DNA of 64,000 nucleotides from Phlebotomus papatasi (GCF_024763615.1 NC_077223.1:110298627-110362626), one strand, 5' to 3'. Positions 11,501 through 22,960 are shown, numbered from the stretch's first letter. Notes: generated by a model from the letters alone, not told the origin. Made by a program: numbers and translations.

Positions 11501-13331
11501 TTTATTTCGAAAACGGATCCTAGAATTCTTTTGATTTTCGAATATGTTTTGGAGGTAGTCAAAATGAATATTTCGTCCTTAGATAGTCGGATACATTTGT
11601 TCGAAAAACATTGATATGGAATATTCAAAGATCAAATTTTAACCACTTCTGAAGGCCTATTTTTCAACCGATTTGCTTTAAATTGGTCTTTTTTTTTGAA
11701 AGATCTTGAAATTTCTAACGTGTCTGCATTGGACTTAATCGGTAGTGAATCGGTAATATATCCGTAAATGATTTATCTTTCTCAAATTTACCTTTTTATT
11801 CGTTCATATGCTTGACACTCATGTTAAAATATTCTAAAATCTACTTTTCTTAAGCAATTTCTTATTTCGGAATGTTTTTCTTTATCAATCAATTTAACCG
11901 ATAAGAAAGCGATATGTACCCTAAAAGACATGCGAAATTATAATACATAGATAGGCCTTTCTCGTGAGTTCGAGCACTCTGCAAAGCTGGGACGTTTTGC
12001 CATCTCTTTTTTCAATGTCGGTCTTAGGTCCTTGACACACTTAGGACTTCCGCAGAGAGACGGCTTGGTGGAAAATTATAGAAATGTCGCTTAACCATTA
12101 TTTTGAAAATAATTACGCTAATCCGTGTCTCGGTTAATCCTCAAGCTTGTCAAGGCCCTTAGTCTTTAGGTTTCGAATGTTCTTGACTAAAAATTACTTA
12201 GAAAAAAAGTACTTTTGAAGATAAGAGAAGGTTCAAATAAGATATTATAGTGACAGAATCTATAATTTCCATTTTTTCTAATTTTCTTTCATGGTTCTGA
12301 CATAATGGCTGTTGGATGTTATGCCGAGAAATATAGTGGTGACAGCTTTAACATGTATGAGCACATGTTAGAAATGAAAAAATTAATATTGATATATTTT
12401 CTTTTCTTTTTTTCATATCATATTCGCATTTGGATGCAATATTTGAAATAACAGCGGGACTAAGTATGAAAATGAAGTTTTTTAAAAGGAAATGAAGTTC
12501 GAAAATTGATATGTTTTCTTAATCTCTTTTTCTGGATCAATCACCATTGTCGTTTGATGTGATAATAGCTGCAGGTAACATCATATTTTCATGTTACAAC
12601 CTAATAAATCTTGTACATTTTTTTTATTAAATTTCTCTTCTGGATAAATCGTATGTGATCTCGCATGTGGAATGGGAAATTACAGTCCTACGAGGTATGA
12701 TCATGATCTTACTATTTTTATTTTATTTTTAATATTCAAATTTTCCTTTTCTCTTTTCCTTTGTTTTTTCCTCAGAATTGCCTCTGAATTCGGTATGGGG
12801 ATTTATAGCTCTACTGACAGGTATGATATCGTAGTTAAGGTTTAAAAAAAAAAACTTAAAACTTTGAACTTCTTTATGCTTTCTTTTCTGGACCAATCAT
12901 ATTACAATTTGATTGTAATATCAGCAATCGTAGCGATATTTGGTATGAATATGTCTTTTAAGAAATTGAAGATTTGAGAATTATACTTATACTTCTTTTA
13001 TTTTTTCCTGTGTATCTATCAAACTTGAATTTGGTCGTAATATGGTGGATTATAGGGGCATTAGGTACAAGCATGACTTCAAACTTTTTGAATACATAAC
13101 ATATTAAATATTTTTTAATTCTATTTTCTGGGTCAATGATATTTACCGTTGGCTGCAATATTGGAAATTGCAACAGTTGGTGGTATGAGCTTGATCTTCT
13201 AATTGAAAGAAGCTTTAAAAAGGCATTTATATCTATAATTTTTTTTTGTTAATATAGCTGTTCCTTTTGGATTTGCATGGGGAATTCTAAATACAATAAG
13301 GGATATTGCATCGCGAGCACAAGGACAGTGA
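8560..13331 (+). CDS. MXG1, micro-exon gene for a small hydrophobic peptide (start exon damaged)
   Basis: Proposed exons: exon 2 at 8560-8589 (alternative donor 8598, also in frame), eight micro-exons from 12,337 to 13,182, and a last exon at 13,258-13,331 ending in TGA. All internal exons are multiples of three and join in phase 1 without a stop. From the exon 2 ATG the product would be about 56 residues. The micro-exon part is rich in Ala, Leu, Val, Thr and Gly. The last exon adds 23 residues including FGFAWGILNTI and RDIASRAQGQ, so the whole resembles a hydrophobic or amphipathic helix. This last exon is far longer than in the other three genes. The 3.7-kb intron after exon 2 is filled with transposons. 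The product's role is unknown; without the signal exon secretion is doubtful. Close relatives are MXG2-4 in this window. Confidence 0.65.
8802..8995. repeat. MITE, TA-GGGGGACGTGGGGCACC family
   Basis: The ends GGGGGACGTGGGGCACCTTT and AAAGGTTCCCCACTTCTCCC are inverted, with TA on both sides (8800-8801, 8996-8997). It lies in the long intron of MXG1. The interior (GCTAAATTATATCACGATAA) recurs in diverged form near 21,450-21,500. Confidence 0.75.
9131..9315. repeat. short inverted-repeat element ending in the minisatellite motif
   Basis: The left end GCCAAAATCCTGAATGTTC and the right end GGGATTTTGGCTTTCGGG are inverted forms of the same word that builds the 79-bp minisatellite at 6350-7210. 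It lies in the large MXG1 intron. Confidence 0.5.
9689..9706 (+). repeat. (CT)n microsatellite
   Basis: Uninterrupted CT dinucleotide run of about nine units inside the MXG1 intron. Confidence 0.9.
9760..9899 (+). mobile_element. probable 3' end of a non-LTR retroelement
   Basis: A locally GC-richer block containing TTCATCCCGAAGGTTGGAAC and GGCCGCATGGGGGTCTGG ends in GATGAAAAATAAA followed by a short (AATC)n tail. Simple-repeat tails of this kind are typical of LINE and SINE 3' ends. No reverse transcriptase is attached, so this would be a 3' fragment. Confidence 0.45.
10058..11340 (-). mobile_element. TA-GGGGAGACTGGG inverted-repeat element, copy 1, with nested insertion
   Basis: The ends AGGGGAGACTGGAGC and GCCCCAGTCTCCCC are inverted, with subterminal AAAAAGTCACAAA on both sides. 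Other copies are at 35,615-38,006 and 57,024-57,911; this one is in reverse orientation relative to them. It lies in the MXG1 long intron. A CGGCTCC-family element (10,659-11,045) is inserted in it: the other two copies are continuous at that point. No transposase is seen; these are non-autonomous, with TA flanks in copies 2 and 3 suggesting Tc1/mariner-type mobilisation. Confidence 0.85.
10659..11045 (+). repeat. inverted-repeat element (CGGCTCC family), copy 2, nested
   Basis: The ends ATATCGTCGGCTCCGAAG and GGAACCGACGATAT are inverted. It matches the element at 2617-3289 once the MITE inside that copy is removed. The paralogous empty sites in the 35.6-kb and 57.0-kb host elements fix its borders. 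Confidence 0.85.
12337..13182 (+). other. micro-exon array of MXG1 (8 micro-exons)
   Basis: Micro-exons, with the residues each encodes in phase 1: 12,337-12,354 (VVTALT), 12,455-12,463 (SGL), 12,569-12,574 (TA), 12,686-12,694 (VLR), 12,809-12,820 (ALLT), 12,934-12,942 (AIF; alternative start 12,925), 13,056-13,064 (GAL), 13,177-13,182 (VG). Introns between them are 100-114 nt, and 75 nt before the last exon. Each intron ends in a variant of one repeated block: a pyrimidine run, TGGATCAAT, then ATTGGATGCAATATTGG, then AATTATAG. Donors are GTATGA/GTAACA-like. Five of the eight contain a stop in phase 0, but none in phase 1. At 12,251 a further TTATAG lacks a following donor and may be a dead unit. 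Confidence 0.75.
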
Positions 13332-13345
13332 GTGTACTTTTGTTA

Positions 13346-13499
13346 CCGTAGCTGCTGGTGACTTTGTGTCCAAGCTCTTCTGAGGCTTCACTTTAATTTT
13401 TAAGAATGTTTTTCAGACCATCCTTAAGCCCTTAGAATTAAAGCAAAGCTTGCGAAAAGCAAGGGTCCAAAGTCATCCACATCTACAGTACTAACAGGA
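13346..13499. repeat. MITE, GTAGATGCGGGTGACTTTG family, copy 1
   Basis: The inverted ends CGTAGCTGCTGGTGACTTTG and CAAAGTCATCCACATCTAC lie just downstream of the MXG1 stop codon, so the element is in its 3' UTR or 3' flank. A second copy is at 35,202-35,417 in MXG3. Confidence 0.7.
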
Positions 13500-14113
13500 A
13501 AGCTATTGAGCCAATTATACCGTCTGTGTATCTTTCAGAGCTTCATGAACATGATCAGCAGAACGACTTTCAACTAACTAAAACTGCAGAAGAAGACCAA
13601 TTGGAACTGATATAGAAAATTTTCAGATATCTACAAATTAAAAAGAAAATTTGCATAGCAAAATCAAATAGAAAAATTGTAGAATTGAATACATGGGTTT
13701 TGATCTGGTTATGCTTCCTCAGGTAGAGAGATAAATTAAACAAATTGGATCGAGAATTTTGTTATACACTACTTTTTCACAAATTAATGGACAAACTTGC
13801 AAGTTGGCACAAGATAAGCACTATATCGTGAGTTCGTGTATTCATATAGGAACAATAGATTAGAATTCAACAGGAAGCTCTGTAAGGACCTACAAAATTC
13901 TTCTCATGGTTTTATTTTAACTAATGATTTTTGTTGTAATATTAATAAAACACTTGGTAACAGTAACAGATAATTCCTTTCACACACTTCTCACGATTCT
14001 TTTGTACCTGGCGAATTTTTCACTGTTTCTCGTGATATATTTAATAGATAAGAACTGTGTAGAAATAATAAATTGCATAGCAATTCAAACAGAAAGTTAT
14101 TCGTTCATTCGAA

Positions 14114-16798
14114 ATGGTGGAAGTTAAACAGTTTTGTAAACCCAATTGGCTTTTTTTCCTTTTCGTGGCTCTTCACGTGCCTAGTAAGTTCACTGCATAC
14201 ACTCCAATATACTCCAATATTATCTTGTATATTTCCGTTATTTTCTTGACTTAATTCCAGGTCTCTCAATGGGCAGACCTACACCTCAAGGAGGTAAAGT
14301 ACTTGCCATTTTAACCAGAAGATTACTTTCATAGTCTCATAGGTGTTTTTTTTTTTTAATTTGGTCTTACGTTCAAATTCAAGAATTAGTAAGGTAATTA
14401 CGAGTAATACCTTTAACCCCTTTAACATTACAATGGTTTAAGACTTTTAAAATATCTTTCTATTAAAAAAATCTAGAGAGTTAGTGAAATAAACTACATT
14501 GTTCAAAATTGATAAGAGCTATAGGTTGATAAGAGGTTCGATGGTAGGGGAAAGTACTCTCCCTTCGAACGTGACTTCGAACAATGTGAATTTTCTTTAA
14601 GTTTTCCTAAGAAACTTAAACAAAACTAATAAGTTGCACATGGGCGAAAATATAGCTAATATAATGCTTTATCAAACCCATAAAACAGATTATTAGGGAC
14701 AGTCCTAGTTTTCGAGATATTTTTGATTAAAATTGCTAAAATTTCGATTTTTCCATATTTTCTGACATGTATGAGACCACAGCGCCCCTGGTGTCAGTTG
14801 TACTAACTCCATCTGTCCAAAGGATTATCGTGCATGTAAAGGAGAACAAATTTTCTCATATTAACCCATTCCTTACCATGGTATTATACATCATACGCAA
14901 ATTCAGTGATTTTAGATGATTTATTCGAGGGCAAATATTTGAGTTTCTGTCGGGAATGGATTTTTAGTTACTTTAGTCCTTCAATTACTTGGAAAAAATA
15001 GACCGACAGAGATGGGAATACATTTTCTTGTTCTTTGGCGGACGGAAAATGCGACATCCCGTCGAATTTGTTAAAATTGACCTTCATCCTCTTTCCTGAT
15101 TTGAATTGTAGTTGCCAATGTGTTTTCTTGGATAGTTACTCTATCTAAATCAATAGAGTTTGTAATGAATTAATGAACAGAATTTAAATTCAGTGACCGT
15201 TAAGACGCGTGTTTGAGGGCGGCTCCCCGCGCCCCCATAATGGATAAAAATTATTTCCTTTCAAAAAAATCATCTATTAACCTGTAGGAAACTAATCCCA
15301 AAATACGAACATTCTATCTCAAGTATTTCTGGTACATTGACTGAATGGGTTAAGAAATGAATCGGTTTAGCAGAATCGGAGATATAGGCACCCAAGTATC
15401 AAAAAATGGCAAAAACGGCAAAAAAAAGCCTAGATTCCAGGTGCAAAAATAAAATTAAATTAAAATGATAAACATTTTCGTAAATCATTTGACCCAACCA
15501 ATAGTAAAAATAGCATGAGAACCCAAGGACACAATCAGTGTTGCACAGTGTTATCAATTATTGATAATTATGTGACAACCATGTGGAAATCTTTTAGGAA
15601 AAGTAAAAGAAATTGATATTATTCGATGGCACGAACGTTCGAAGGGAGAGTACTTTCCCCTATAGATTTCATTCGTGGCGAAAGGTTGGACCATTTTGTC
15701 CATTGTCCATTACATTGAAATTTTGAATATTTTTAAAATCAATTTAACTCAGTAGAAACTCTCCGTTTAAGGGAATGATATTGAGACTATGAAGGTAAAA
15801 TTTACTCTTTTACTACTTGATTTAAAATGAATTACACCTCTAAGATTTATAATTTTTATTTTTTATGTCTTTTTGGGATCATTTACATCTGGCAATGGAT
15901 GCAATATGGGAAACAGAAGGGAATATAGATGGTACTATCTTTAAAATTAGGAAAACTTTATGATTTATAGTTTAACGAATTCTCAATTTTTCTTTCAATT
16001 TCTTTTTTCTTGGTCTTTTTACACTGGATGTGATATGGAAAAACTAGGAGTTATCCAAGGTACGATTATATAAAATTAAAGAAATTTTACAATTTTTGTT
16101 ATTTTTTCCATTTTTTTATTTATTTTTATGATCAATAATATCTCTTATTGGTATATCATGGAACACAATAGGGGCCATAGAAAGTATGTACTTGTACACA
16201 TGTACAATAATTTAAAAAAAAAAAAACTTAAGATTTATAATTATTTTTGTTTTTTTCATAATTTTCTTTTCTGGACTAATTGATTTCGATTTTGGATGTA
16301 ATACTGAAAATTATAGTGACATTAGGTACGAATATATTTTTAACGTCAAAAATGACTTAAAACTAATATAATATATGTATATTTTAATTTCTTTCTTGGT
16401 TTACTCATATCTGCCTTTGAACGTAATATTGAAATCTACAGGTGAATTAGTGGGTATGTACTGAATATGTCTTTAAAATGGAAATAATTATTTTGGACTA
16501 ATTTTCTTTGTAAATTCTCTTCTATGTATCTATCATAATGGCACTTGGTTTCAAAATTGGGAATTACAGCACTTGCGGCACGTAAGTGAATGTTTTTAAA
16601 ATGAAAGTAGACTAAAAGTAATGTTTTTTTTTAAATTTTTCTTTTCTGGGTAAACCATGTTTGTGCTGGGGTGTAATATTGGAAATGACAGAATTAGCAG
16701 CAGGTAAAAGCATATTGTTAAATCAAATAAGGATATGGGAATGATACCTTTTTTCTTTTTTGAATTGTGTAGTTTTTGATATAGAGTGGGATATATAG
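14114..16798 (+). CDS. MXG2, micro-exon gene for a secreted peptide of about 70 residues
   Basis: Exons: exon 1 at 14,114-14,183 (ATG at 14,114; ends in phase 1 before GTAAGTTC), exon 2 at 14,261-14,293, seven micro-exons from 15,917 to 16,703, and a last exon at 16,773-16,798 ending in TAG. Exon 1 encodes MVEVKQFCKPNW and then a run of Leu/Phe/Val ending near HVPS, a typical secretion signal. Exon 2 gives SMGRPTPQG. The micro-exon section is rich in Gly, Ala, Leu and acidic residues, and the last exon adds VFDIEWDI, so the mature peptide is small and acidic with a helix-forming middle. Unlike MXG3 and MXG4 it has no cysteine exon. A 1.1-kb inverted-repeat element sits in intron 2. All junctions keep phase 1. 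Function unknown. Confidence 0.8.
14547..15660. mobile_element. TA-GGGGAAAGTACTC inverted-repeat element in MXG2 intron 2
   Basis: The ends GGGGAAAGTACTCTCCC and GGGAGAGTACTTTCCCC are perfect inverses and continue as TTCGAACG. TA flanks both sides (14,545-14,546 and 15,661-15,662). The 1.1-kb interior has no long open frame, so it is non-autonomous. Confidence 0.85.
15917..16703 (+). other. micro-exon array of MXG2 (7 micro-exons)
   Basis: Micro-exons and encoded residues in phase 1: 15,917-15,931 (EGNID; a 3-nt alternative at 15,929-15,931 also keeps frame), 16,048-16,059 (GVIQ), 16,172-16,183 (GAIE), 16,317-16,325 (MTL), 16,442-16,453 (GELV), 16,570-16,581 (ALAA), 16,692-16,703 (QLAA). Introns are 110-133 nt, and 69 nt before the last exon. 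Four of the seven carry a phase-0 stop (for example TAG in 16,442-16,453 and 16,692-16,703), and none in phase 1. Intron 3' ends carry the same repeated block as the other arrays. Confidence 0.78.
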
Positions 16799-16970
16799 TC
16801 TCCAGCTACGTAATACTGAAGAAGAAATCCGATTCTGATGAAGGCTTACGTCTGTCTATTCCTATTCTACAAATCGTTTTTGAAAATTCAAAAATTCAGA
16901 CTTATGTAATGCAGTAATGTATAAAATAAATATTATATTGGGCACTTAAGAATAGATTTTATTGTTGAAA

Positions 16971-17240
16971 CCAGGGGTGTGACATTAGCTCTGAAAAATG
17001 CGACCGGTTTTAGTGTATTTTATTCCCTGTTTTCGTACACATTTTACAAGATATCTCCAAAACTACGAAGGTTGCCAATTTAGGGTTTTCGGTTGCCTCT
17101 TCGTTATTAAATTGGCTTTTATTTTGTATTAGTATTTTATGCTAATTCATTATACAATGACTGAAAACAACTAATAAACTCAAAAGTTTTTTCGGCTCGC
17201 TAGAAACATATGGGAAACATAGGAAATGTCATACCCCTGG
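16971..17240. repeat. MITE with CCAGGGGTGTGACATT ends
   Basis: The left end CCAGGGGTGTGACATT and the right end AATGTCATACCCCTGG are inverted. It lies 170 bp downstream of the MXG2 stop codon. Confidence 0.75.
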
Positions 17241-17328
17241 TTGAAACCCTACTAAAGGAAGAAGATTGAGGTATACATATTAAATACCTTCCTCTCCATT
17301 TGATTCAACCAGAATCCATTCGATTTAA

Positions 17329-17419
17329 CCCTTTAAGGGCGTGAGAGTCAAAAAACTTTAGATGACCGTAGGAAAAATTTCATTTTTGGATCATCGGTGA
17401 CCCAATCGTCCTTAAAGGG
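17329..17419. repeat. TTAA-flanked 91-bp palindromic MITE
   Basis: The ends CCCTTTAAGGGCG and CGTCCTTAAAGGG are inverted, and TTAA stands directly on each side (17,325-17,328 and 17,420-17,423). TTAA target duplication is the rule for piggyBac-type elements. Confidence 0.7.
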
Positions 17420-17673
17420 TTAATGCGGCGTATTGAGCTTTTAGTAAACCTCTCCACCAGATCTTTGTTTTCTGAGGTGTTTAGAACATCTTACAAACGT
17501 GGACGTTCTCTAGATCTGTAAGTTCTTTATTATTTATTTGAAAATTATAGAAGAAAAATCTACTCTCACACTTCATTTACTTTTCAAAATTCATTCGGAT
17601 TTTCTTCTTTTATGTGTTTTTTTTTAAAGATTGGTAAGCTCTTTACTGTGTTATCTTTTATGCTTGCCTTAGA

Positions 17674-17916
17674 TTAAGGTAAAGTACCCTCTAGTCGGCC
17701 GGTTCCTCAACTCGGCCAGTGGAGTTATTTATTCAATTTACTTAGGTATGCTCTAATATGGTTTTGAAGATCTAACATTATAAGGTCTATTATATTGTAA
17801 TATAACGTAAATCAGTGAAAATTTTATAGAAATTGACTATAAAACGTTAAAAAATTGGATAAACAATTCAAGTGGCCGAGTTGAGAAACTGGCCGACTTG
17901 AGGATACTTTACCTTA
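17674..17916. repeat. MITE, GTAAAGTACCCTCTAGTCGG family, copy 1
   Basis: The inverted ends TAAGGTAAAGTACCCTC and GAGGATACTTTACCTTA continue as CGGCC and GGCCG words. The interior contains TTATAAGGTCTATTATATTG. A second copy is at 20,915-21,156. Confidence 0.85.
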
Positions 17917-19502
17917 CTGCCAACAGTTTTTAACTAATCTGTCACCCGGCTTAAGCCATAGGTCTGTCTAGGGCATAAAACCGCAATCACCGTAATAGAC
18001 GCTAATGATATTTATAATTTAAAAAACAAGTTTTCTCGTATTGCATTAAAGTTTAAACTGAAAATGGTAGCAAATTGCAAAAGCTCTCAGTAATATTGCC
18101 TCACAGAGGCTGTTAATATTGAATTGAAAGTATTGCAGAGGGAGGAATTCTCCTTTGAAATTGCTATATAAACAGGGAAAAGGCCAAACAATGTGGGTGG
18201 TACTGGAAAAGTGTGTCAAAAGTGGAGAGTTCTCCAGCAGCCGATCCTCCAAAGAATCGCAAATACACTTCAATTGCAGGCGTGAAATTTCCATTCTACG
18301 CGAGCTATGAAAGCCAACGAAGGTGTTCAACATGGATTATTCGTGTGTGCTCAGAATTCACAATGAAGTACATATAATCCATTGGACAAGGTGCAGGTGG
18401 AGTGTTCCAATGTAGCAGCTGTCAGTTGACAATTCAAATTTATGTGTGCAGGCGGCAGATTAGCATGACGCAAATGGAGTATTTTTCACCATGTCTGGAT
18501 GCCACCAAAAATGCACCAAAAAAGCTCTAATTGAGATAAATGGTGAGAAAATTCCTGAGTCCTGGAACTTCTTTCATCTCTACAAAAAAAAAAAAAAATG
18601 AGATGGTGAAAGAGTTAAAAAGTTGCAGTAGAGCTCGGTAATTACCCCAAGATACTTAAACATTCGCCTGGAAAAACTTTCATGAGGAATGCACATTGAA
18701 TTATTGATAAGACAACCAAGACAACTTCCGTCCACAGAAGAGAAGAATCTTCCGTTGTCGTGTCCCAGGGAAAACATGAAAATCTCTCTCTCACACAGAC
18801 TCCTCCACTACCAACTAAATGTCTACGAAAACTTTCATTCCAGTGGACTTTCGCGTGCTCCTAAAACATTTCTGGGCCAAAATGTACTTCAACCCATCGT
18901 CTCGAGGGAGTAATTTATTAATTTCCGCCGTGGAAAATTTCGAAATAGTGTCCAAATGCATTTATGTCAGGCACTGACAAGGAAAAGTGACTTTTCTCAG
19001 TGCAAGAGTAATATAAAGTTTCACTCGCTAAAAGATACTCTGTTCAACTTTCTGCAAATAATTAAATACAACTTTTGCTGGAATTCCATTTCAATTGACA
19101 AACATTTGCTATAAAATTAGATTTTTATGGTAATTAATAACTTTTACAAGGCACCTCCACTGAAACTACCAGGAGTCTCCATTGAGTTAATTAGACTACT
19201 TCATATTTTCCGAAACTGTATAGATATAGAGAGACTTAATAGAGTTATTAAAGTGAGCACTATTTAGCGCAGTTAGTTTTAGAGCACTTACTAAACCACT
19301 AGGTGTCTTACAATACTCTTTAATGCACCCTCAAAAAGTTTTAAGCAGTCCTCCTCTAATAAAAAGTACATTATACTGCTGTCTCTTTGAGTTCGAGGTT
19401 CGAGAACTTAAAATGATAATTTTTATTTAATGGAATTTGAAATTCCGGATTACGCGATATTACGGGGCAAACATAATTGGATGAAGAACTGGCGTGATGT
19501 GT
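17917..19502. other. no feature recognised
   Basis: AT-rich sequence with short overlapping open frames on both strands (longest about 95 codons) and no recognisable motif. No repeat shared with other parts of the window was found. Confidence 0.4.
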
Positions 19503-19714
19503 ATTGATAAGGAACTCTCCGGTGGTGGCCAGTGGATTTGAAGTCACTTCACAAAAAAAAACACTTCTTTAATCTTACCCAGAGCTTTCGGTTCTACATG
19601 TGGACCTTCTTCAGTGGCTCTGGGACCGAAAGCTCTGGGAAAGATTAAAGAAGTGTTTTTCTTTGTGAAGTGACTTCAAATCCACTGGCCACCACTGGAG
19701 AGTCCCCTATCAAT
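19503..19714. repeat. long hairpin (about 90-bp arms)
   Basis: Inverted arms of roughly 90 bp, from ATTGATAAGGAACTCTCC to GGAGAGTCCCCTATCAAT, with only a few mismatches, around a short centre containing CTACATGTGGACCTTC. This is a foldback element. Confidence 0.85.
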
Positions 19715-20340
19715 AGAGGGCAAACCATTTTGTTAATATTTAATTTGATAGCTGTAGTACAGTAATTAATTACAATTCTTCTTTACTTTGAAGATTATTT
19801 AATTAATTTTACTGCTCAATCTCAATGAGAGACCTGTATCGATGATCTGATTTTTTCAACTTCTTACCAGGCAAAACGTATGAGATATCAAGTTTCGATC
19901 TTCCAGTGACCCCCATAAAGAACAATTACCTTTAACAAGTTTTAACAAGTATTAACAAGTTTTTCTCCATTTGCCCTATCCTTAATTCCCCTACAAGAAG
20001 AGCTTACGAACAGGGAGGTGTTCAACAAAGACACCCGAATTGATAAATGTAATTCACAGACAACTTTATGTTTTGAGTTCGAAGAATCGAACAATCGTTC
20101 GAAAAATGTTTAATTTAAAATTGTTTAATTTAAAGTTGTTGAATTTGGAGTTGTTGAATTTAAAAATTGTTGAATTTTTGTGTGTAAACTCAAAAATTGT
20201 TGAATTTTTATTTCGTTTTTTTTTTTAGTTTTTTTTGCCTTTTTAGACATTTGAAATGTTTTTTTCCTGTACTCGGGATCCCCCCTAATGCGAGATAATT
20301 ACATCTGATGCTCGGATCTTCACGATATACTTATTATGTA

Positions 20341-20474
20341 GATAAGAATTGAACACGGATTTTGACCTTTGACTCCTTCTCCTTTATTTTCTCATAAACC
20401 GACGTTTCGGAGGGGGTTTATGAGAAAATAAAGGAGAAGGAGTCAAAGGTCAAAATCCGTGTTCAATTCTTATC
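20341..20474. repeat. perfect 60-bp-arm hairpin with GACGTTTCGG loop
   Basis: Two 60-bp arms (20,341-20,400 and 20,415-20,474) are exact reverse complements by eye, separated by a 14-nt loop starting GACGTTTCGG. A lack of mismatches suggests a recent insertion or gene-conversion between arms. Confidence 0.9.
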
Positions 20475-20914
20475 TATCAAATCTATTGACCGTTAATTAT
20501 ATAATACTTATTATGTATATAAATATTTGATGTTCTATATGACTTTTGCCCAATGAAAAGCATCTCGACTGAAGTATATATCTTAAATGGAAATTCAACA
20601 ATTTTTACACAACTTTTGTTTAAAAATCGAACAAATTTGGTTGAAATATACAAGGCTTCACACTGTGCGAAAAATTATGATCAAACTATAATAGTGTTAA
20701 TTTTTGATCATGTGATAAAAAATACCATAAAGTTGTGTATTTTTCCACACAATAATAATATGAAGAACTATAATCACACTATAATAGTGGTAATTTTTAG
20801 AATTTTTCAACAGTTTTAAATTACAAAACATTGTCGAAAATTTTTTATGACTATAATAGTGAGAAATCTTACACAGATCGAAATTAAATAATTAATTTAT
20901 CCGATTTCACACTA

Positions 20915-21156
20915 TTAAAGTGAAGTACCCTGTCGTCGGTCGGTTTCTCAATTCGGCCAGTGCGACTATTTATTCAATTTACTTAGAATTGTTATAATAT
21001 GGTCTTACCGATTTAACATTATAAGGTGTATTATATTATATATAACGTAAATCAGTGAACATTTCATAGAAATTGACTATAAAACGTTAAAAAATTGGTT
21101 AAATAATTCAACTGGCCGAGTTGAGGAACCGGCCGACTAGAGGATACTTTACCTTA
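20915..21156. repeat. MITE, GTAAAGTACCCTCTAGTCGG family, copy 2
   Basis: Same structure and interior as the element at 17,674-17,916. The left end reads TAAAGTGAAGTACCCTG and the right end GAGGATACTTTACCTTA. Confidence 0.8.
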
Positions 21157-21547
21157 TAGTGTTCAAATTTTACACATTTTCAAATTAAACAACGTTGTTG
21201 AAAATTTTTCAACTATAATAGTGGTAATTTTCAATCACGTGACAATAAATTACCAAATTATTGTGCATTTTTTAAACATTTTTAAATTAAACAACTAAAA
21301 TGGGCGATTTTGCACTATTATAGTAGTAAAATTTTACACATTTTTTTACTGTGTAGGGAGAAGTCGGGAACTTTTGAATTGTGGCAGCTCTGAAATTGGG
21401 CTTTATTCCTTAAACGGAATTATGCCTTATTAGCCTCGAAATTGGATTGTGGAGCTAAATTACATCATGATAAGGCCCAGTTTCGTTTAGAATCTAAATG
21501 AGCGGGAAAGGATGCGATACATTGTCTCTTCCACTCAATTCCGATAC

Positions 21548-21885
21548 TCACCTCCAAGCGGGCTAGATGCCTGGTAGGCCCTGGTACAGTCAGGTGAGTG
21601 ATGGAAGACTGCGTAATCAACCCCAGTGGGAAGTCACGAATCTGAGGCTAACTGATAAAGGATTTGGTCCTAAGATTTGTCTGTCGGTTATAATTTCTTT
21701 CGGAACTGCTGCACGTTTTAAGCGATTCATTGTCAAGGCATTGGCATTACTTTTCCATTCACTCACTGGACGAATTTGAGACTATTCAACAGCTGAAAGA
21801 TCTGCAACTGCCCAGTCTCGAACCCGAGACCTTACAGTCATAGCGCCACTACTCTATCCACTGATCTACTGAGCCCCCGATAAAT
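21548..21885 (-). mobile_element. probable tRNA-derived SINE (head at 21,790-21,880)
   Basis: Read on the minus strand, the right side begins GGGGGCTCAGTAGATCAGTGG (A-box-like) and about 35 bp further has GTCTCGGGTTCGAGACTGG (B box). That spacing is typical of a tRNA-derived RNA polymerase III promoter. It does not close into a full tRNA cloverleaf. The body extends to about 21,548; no clear tail or target duplication was found. Confidence 0.5.
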
Positions 21886-22417
21886 TTGGTCCCTCTAGAG
21901 GGGTTTGGTCGATGGGCTGAAAAACCCTTCCCCGTAAAGGTAAGATTTTTACGAAAAGTCACAATAAGGAAACTCCGATATGACAGATTTTTTGACAGCG
22001 ACCTATGCTATGTTTCTAGAGCGAGCCGACGGAAAGTCGCTAGGCTCATCATTGATTTATTAATCAAGTTCGAGCAAGTTTACACAAATTATACTTATAG
22101 AAAATTTCCATTTGTTGGCTAATTTTACCCCTGTCCACTCTGTCAACAATTTTTGGTTTAAATATAGTAAGGTGCGGTAACTGGATTGTTTTCAATACAA
22201 TGCTATTTAACGCTTGTTTATAGACTGATGAAATTTTTTTTACTTCTTCTAAATCCATAGAATTATTATTAAATGTTTCATTCAGAAACATAATATAAAA
22301 AAGAAAATTTATAATATAATGATAATACTGAAATAAGTTAGCGTTCTCTAAGTGGATCGCCAGTTCGCTAATTGGCTCAAATGGTCTTTTAATTGGATCA
22401 CTCAATTTACAAGAATA

Positions 22418-22620
22418 TTCTCGACAATTATGAAACCATTCCGTGAGATCTTCAGCAGTAACCACAGCCCTTTCCAATGAGAAGCACTTTGGCTTGCGCA
22501 TGCTGAGCTCTGGATGACGCTTGAGTAAATTCTTGAACCAAGCATCTCCAGGCCTTCCAACCGTAAAATAGCTTGGAACTTTGAAGGTCTCGCAGATGAT
22601 TTTGACGCTGTCCAGAATTT
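22418..22620 (-). pseudogene. pogo/Tigger-type transposase fragment (CENP-B-like DNA-binding domain)
   Basis: Within a long minus-strand open frame (22,064-22,960), residues about 115-181 contain RPGDAWFKNLLKRHPELS followed by RKPKCFSLERAVV and a segment ending EWFHNC. The order GRPG-x-x-WF-x-x-x-L-x-RHPELS-x-R-x-P is the pattern of the second CENP-B/Tc5 helix-turn-helix domain in pogo/Tigger transposases. The DDE catalytic domain is not present, and the frame around the match does not look like the rest of a transposase, so this is a truncated relic. It could alternatively be a piece of a domesticated CENP-B-like gene. Several MITEs here with TA-CAGTAGAG ends could have used a related enzyme. 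Confidence 0.55.
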
Positions 22621-22960
22621 GTTCCTGAATTCCAGAATTTGATGGGATGCCAATCATCCGCACATTCCAGGATACACATGACAAGTTCTTCTTCTTGTTC
22701 TTTTGTAATGGTCGTTGAAAAATCTCATCCAGATTTTTCAACAGTTGGTTAAAGTTGATAAAAGCAAATGAATCACCAGGCGCCTCCATTGACTCACCAG
22801 GCGACCCCATTCGTACCAAAACCTTCAAATGCACCTGACTATGCTGACACCGAACTAACTCAATTCTGCAAAACAAGTCCATTACGATGAAAGGCAACTG
22901 GGTATATCGAGATAATTGGTGAGTCATGGGGCCCAAATGGAGCCAACATTTTAGGTGCAT

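Noticed and set aside
12251..12280. Possible further micro-exon of MXG1 after a TTATAG acceptor
   Set aside because: There is no GT donor within a plausible distance; at most it is a dead unit.
15786..15794. Possible extra 9-nt micro-exon of MXG2 (AG before, GTAAAA after)
   Set aside because: The upstream sequence lacks the conserved pre-acceptor block, and the site is partly an inverted copy of sequence at about 14,310-14,335, so it may belong to a repeat.
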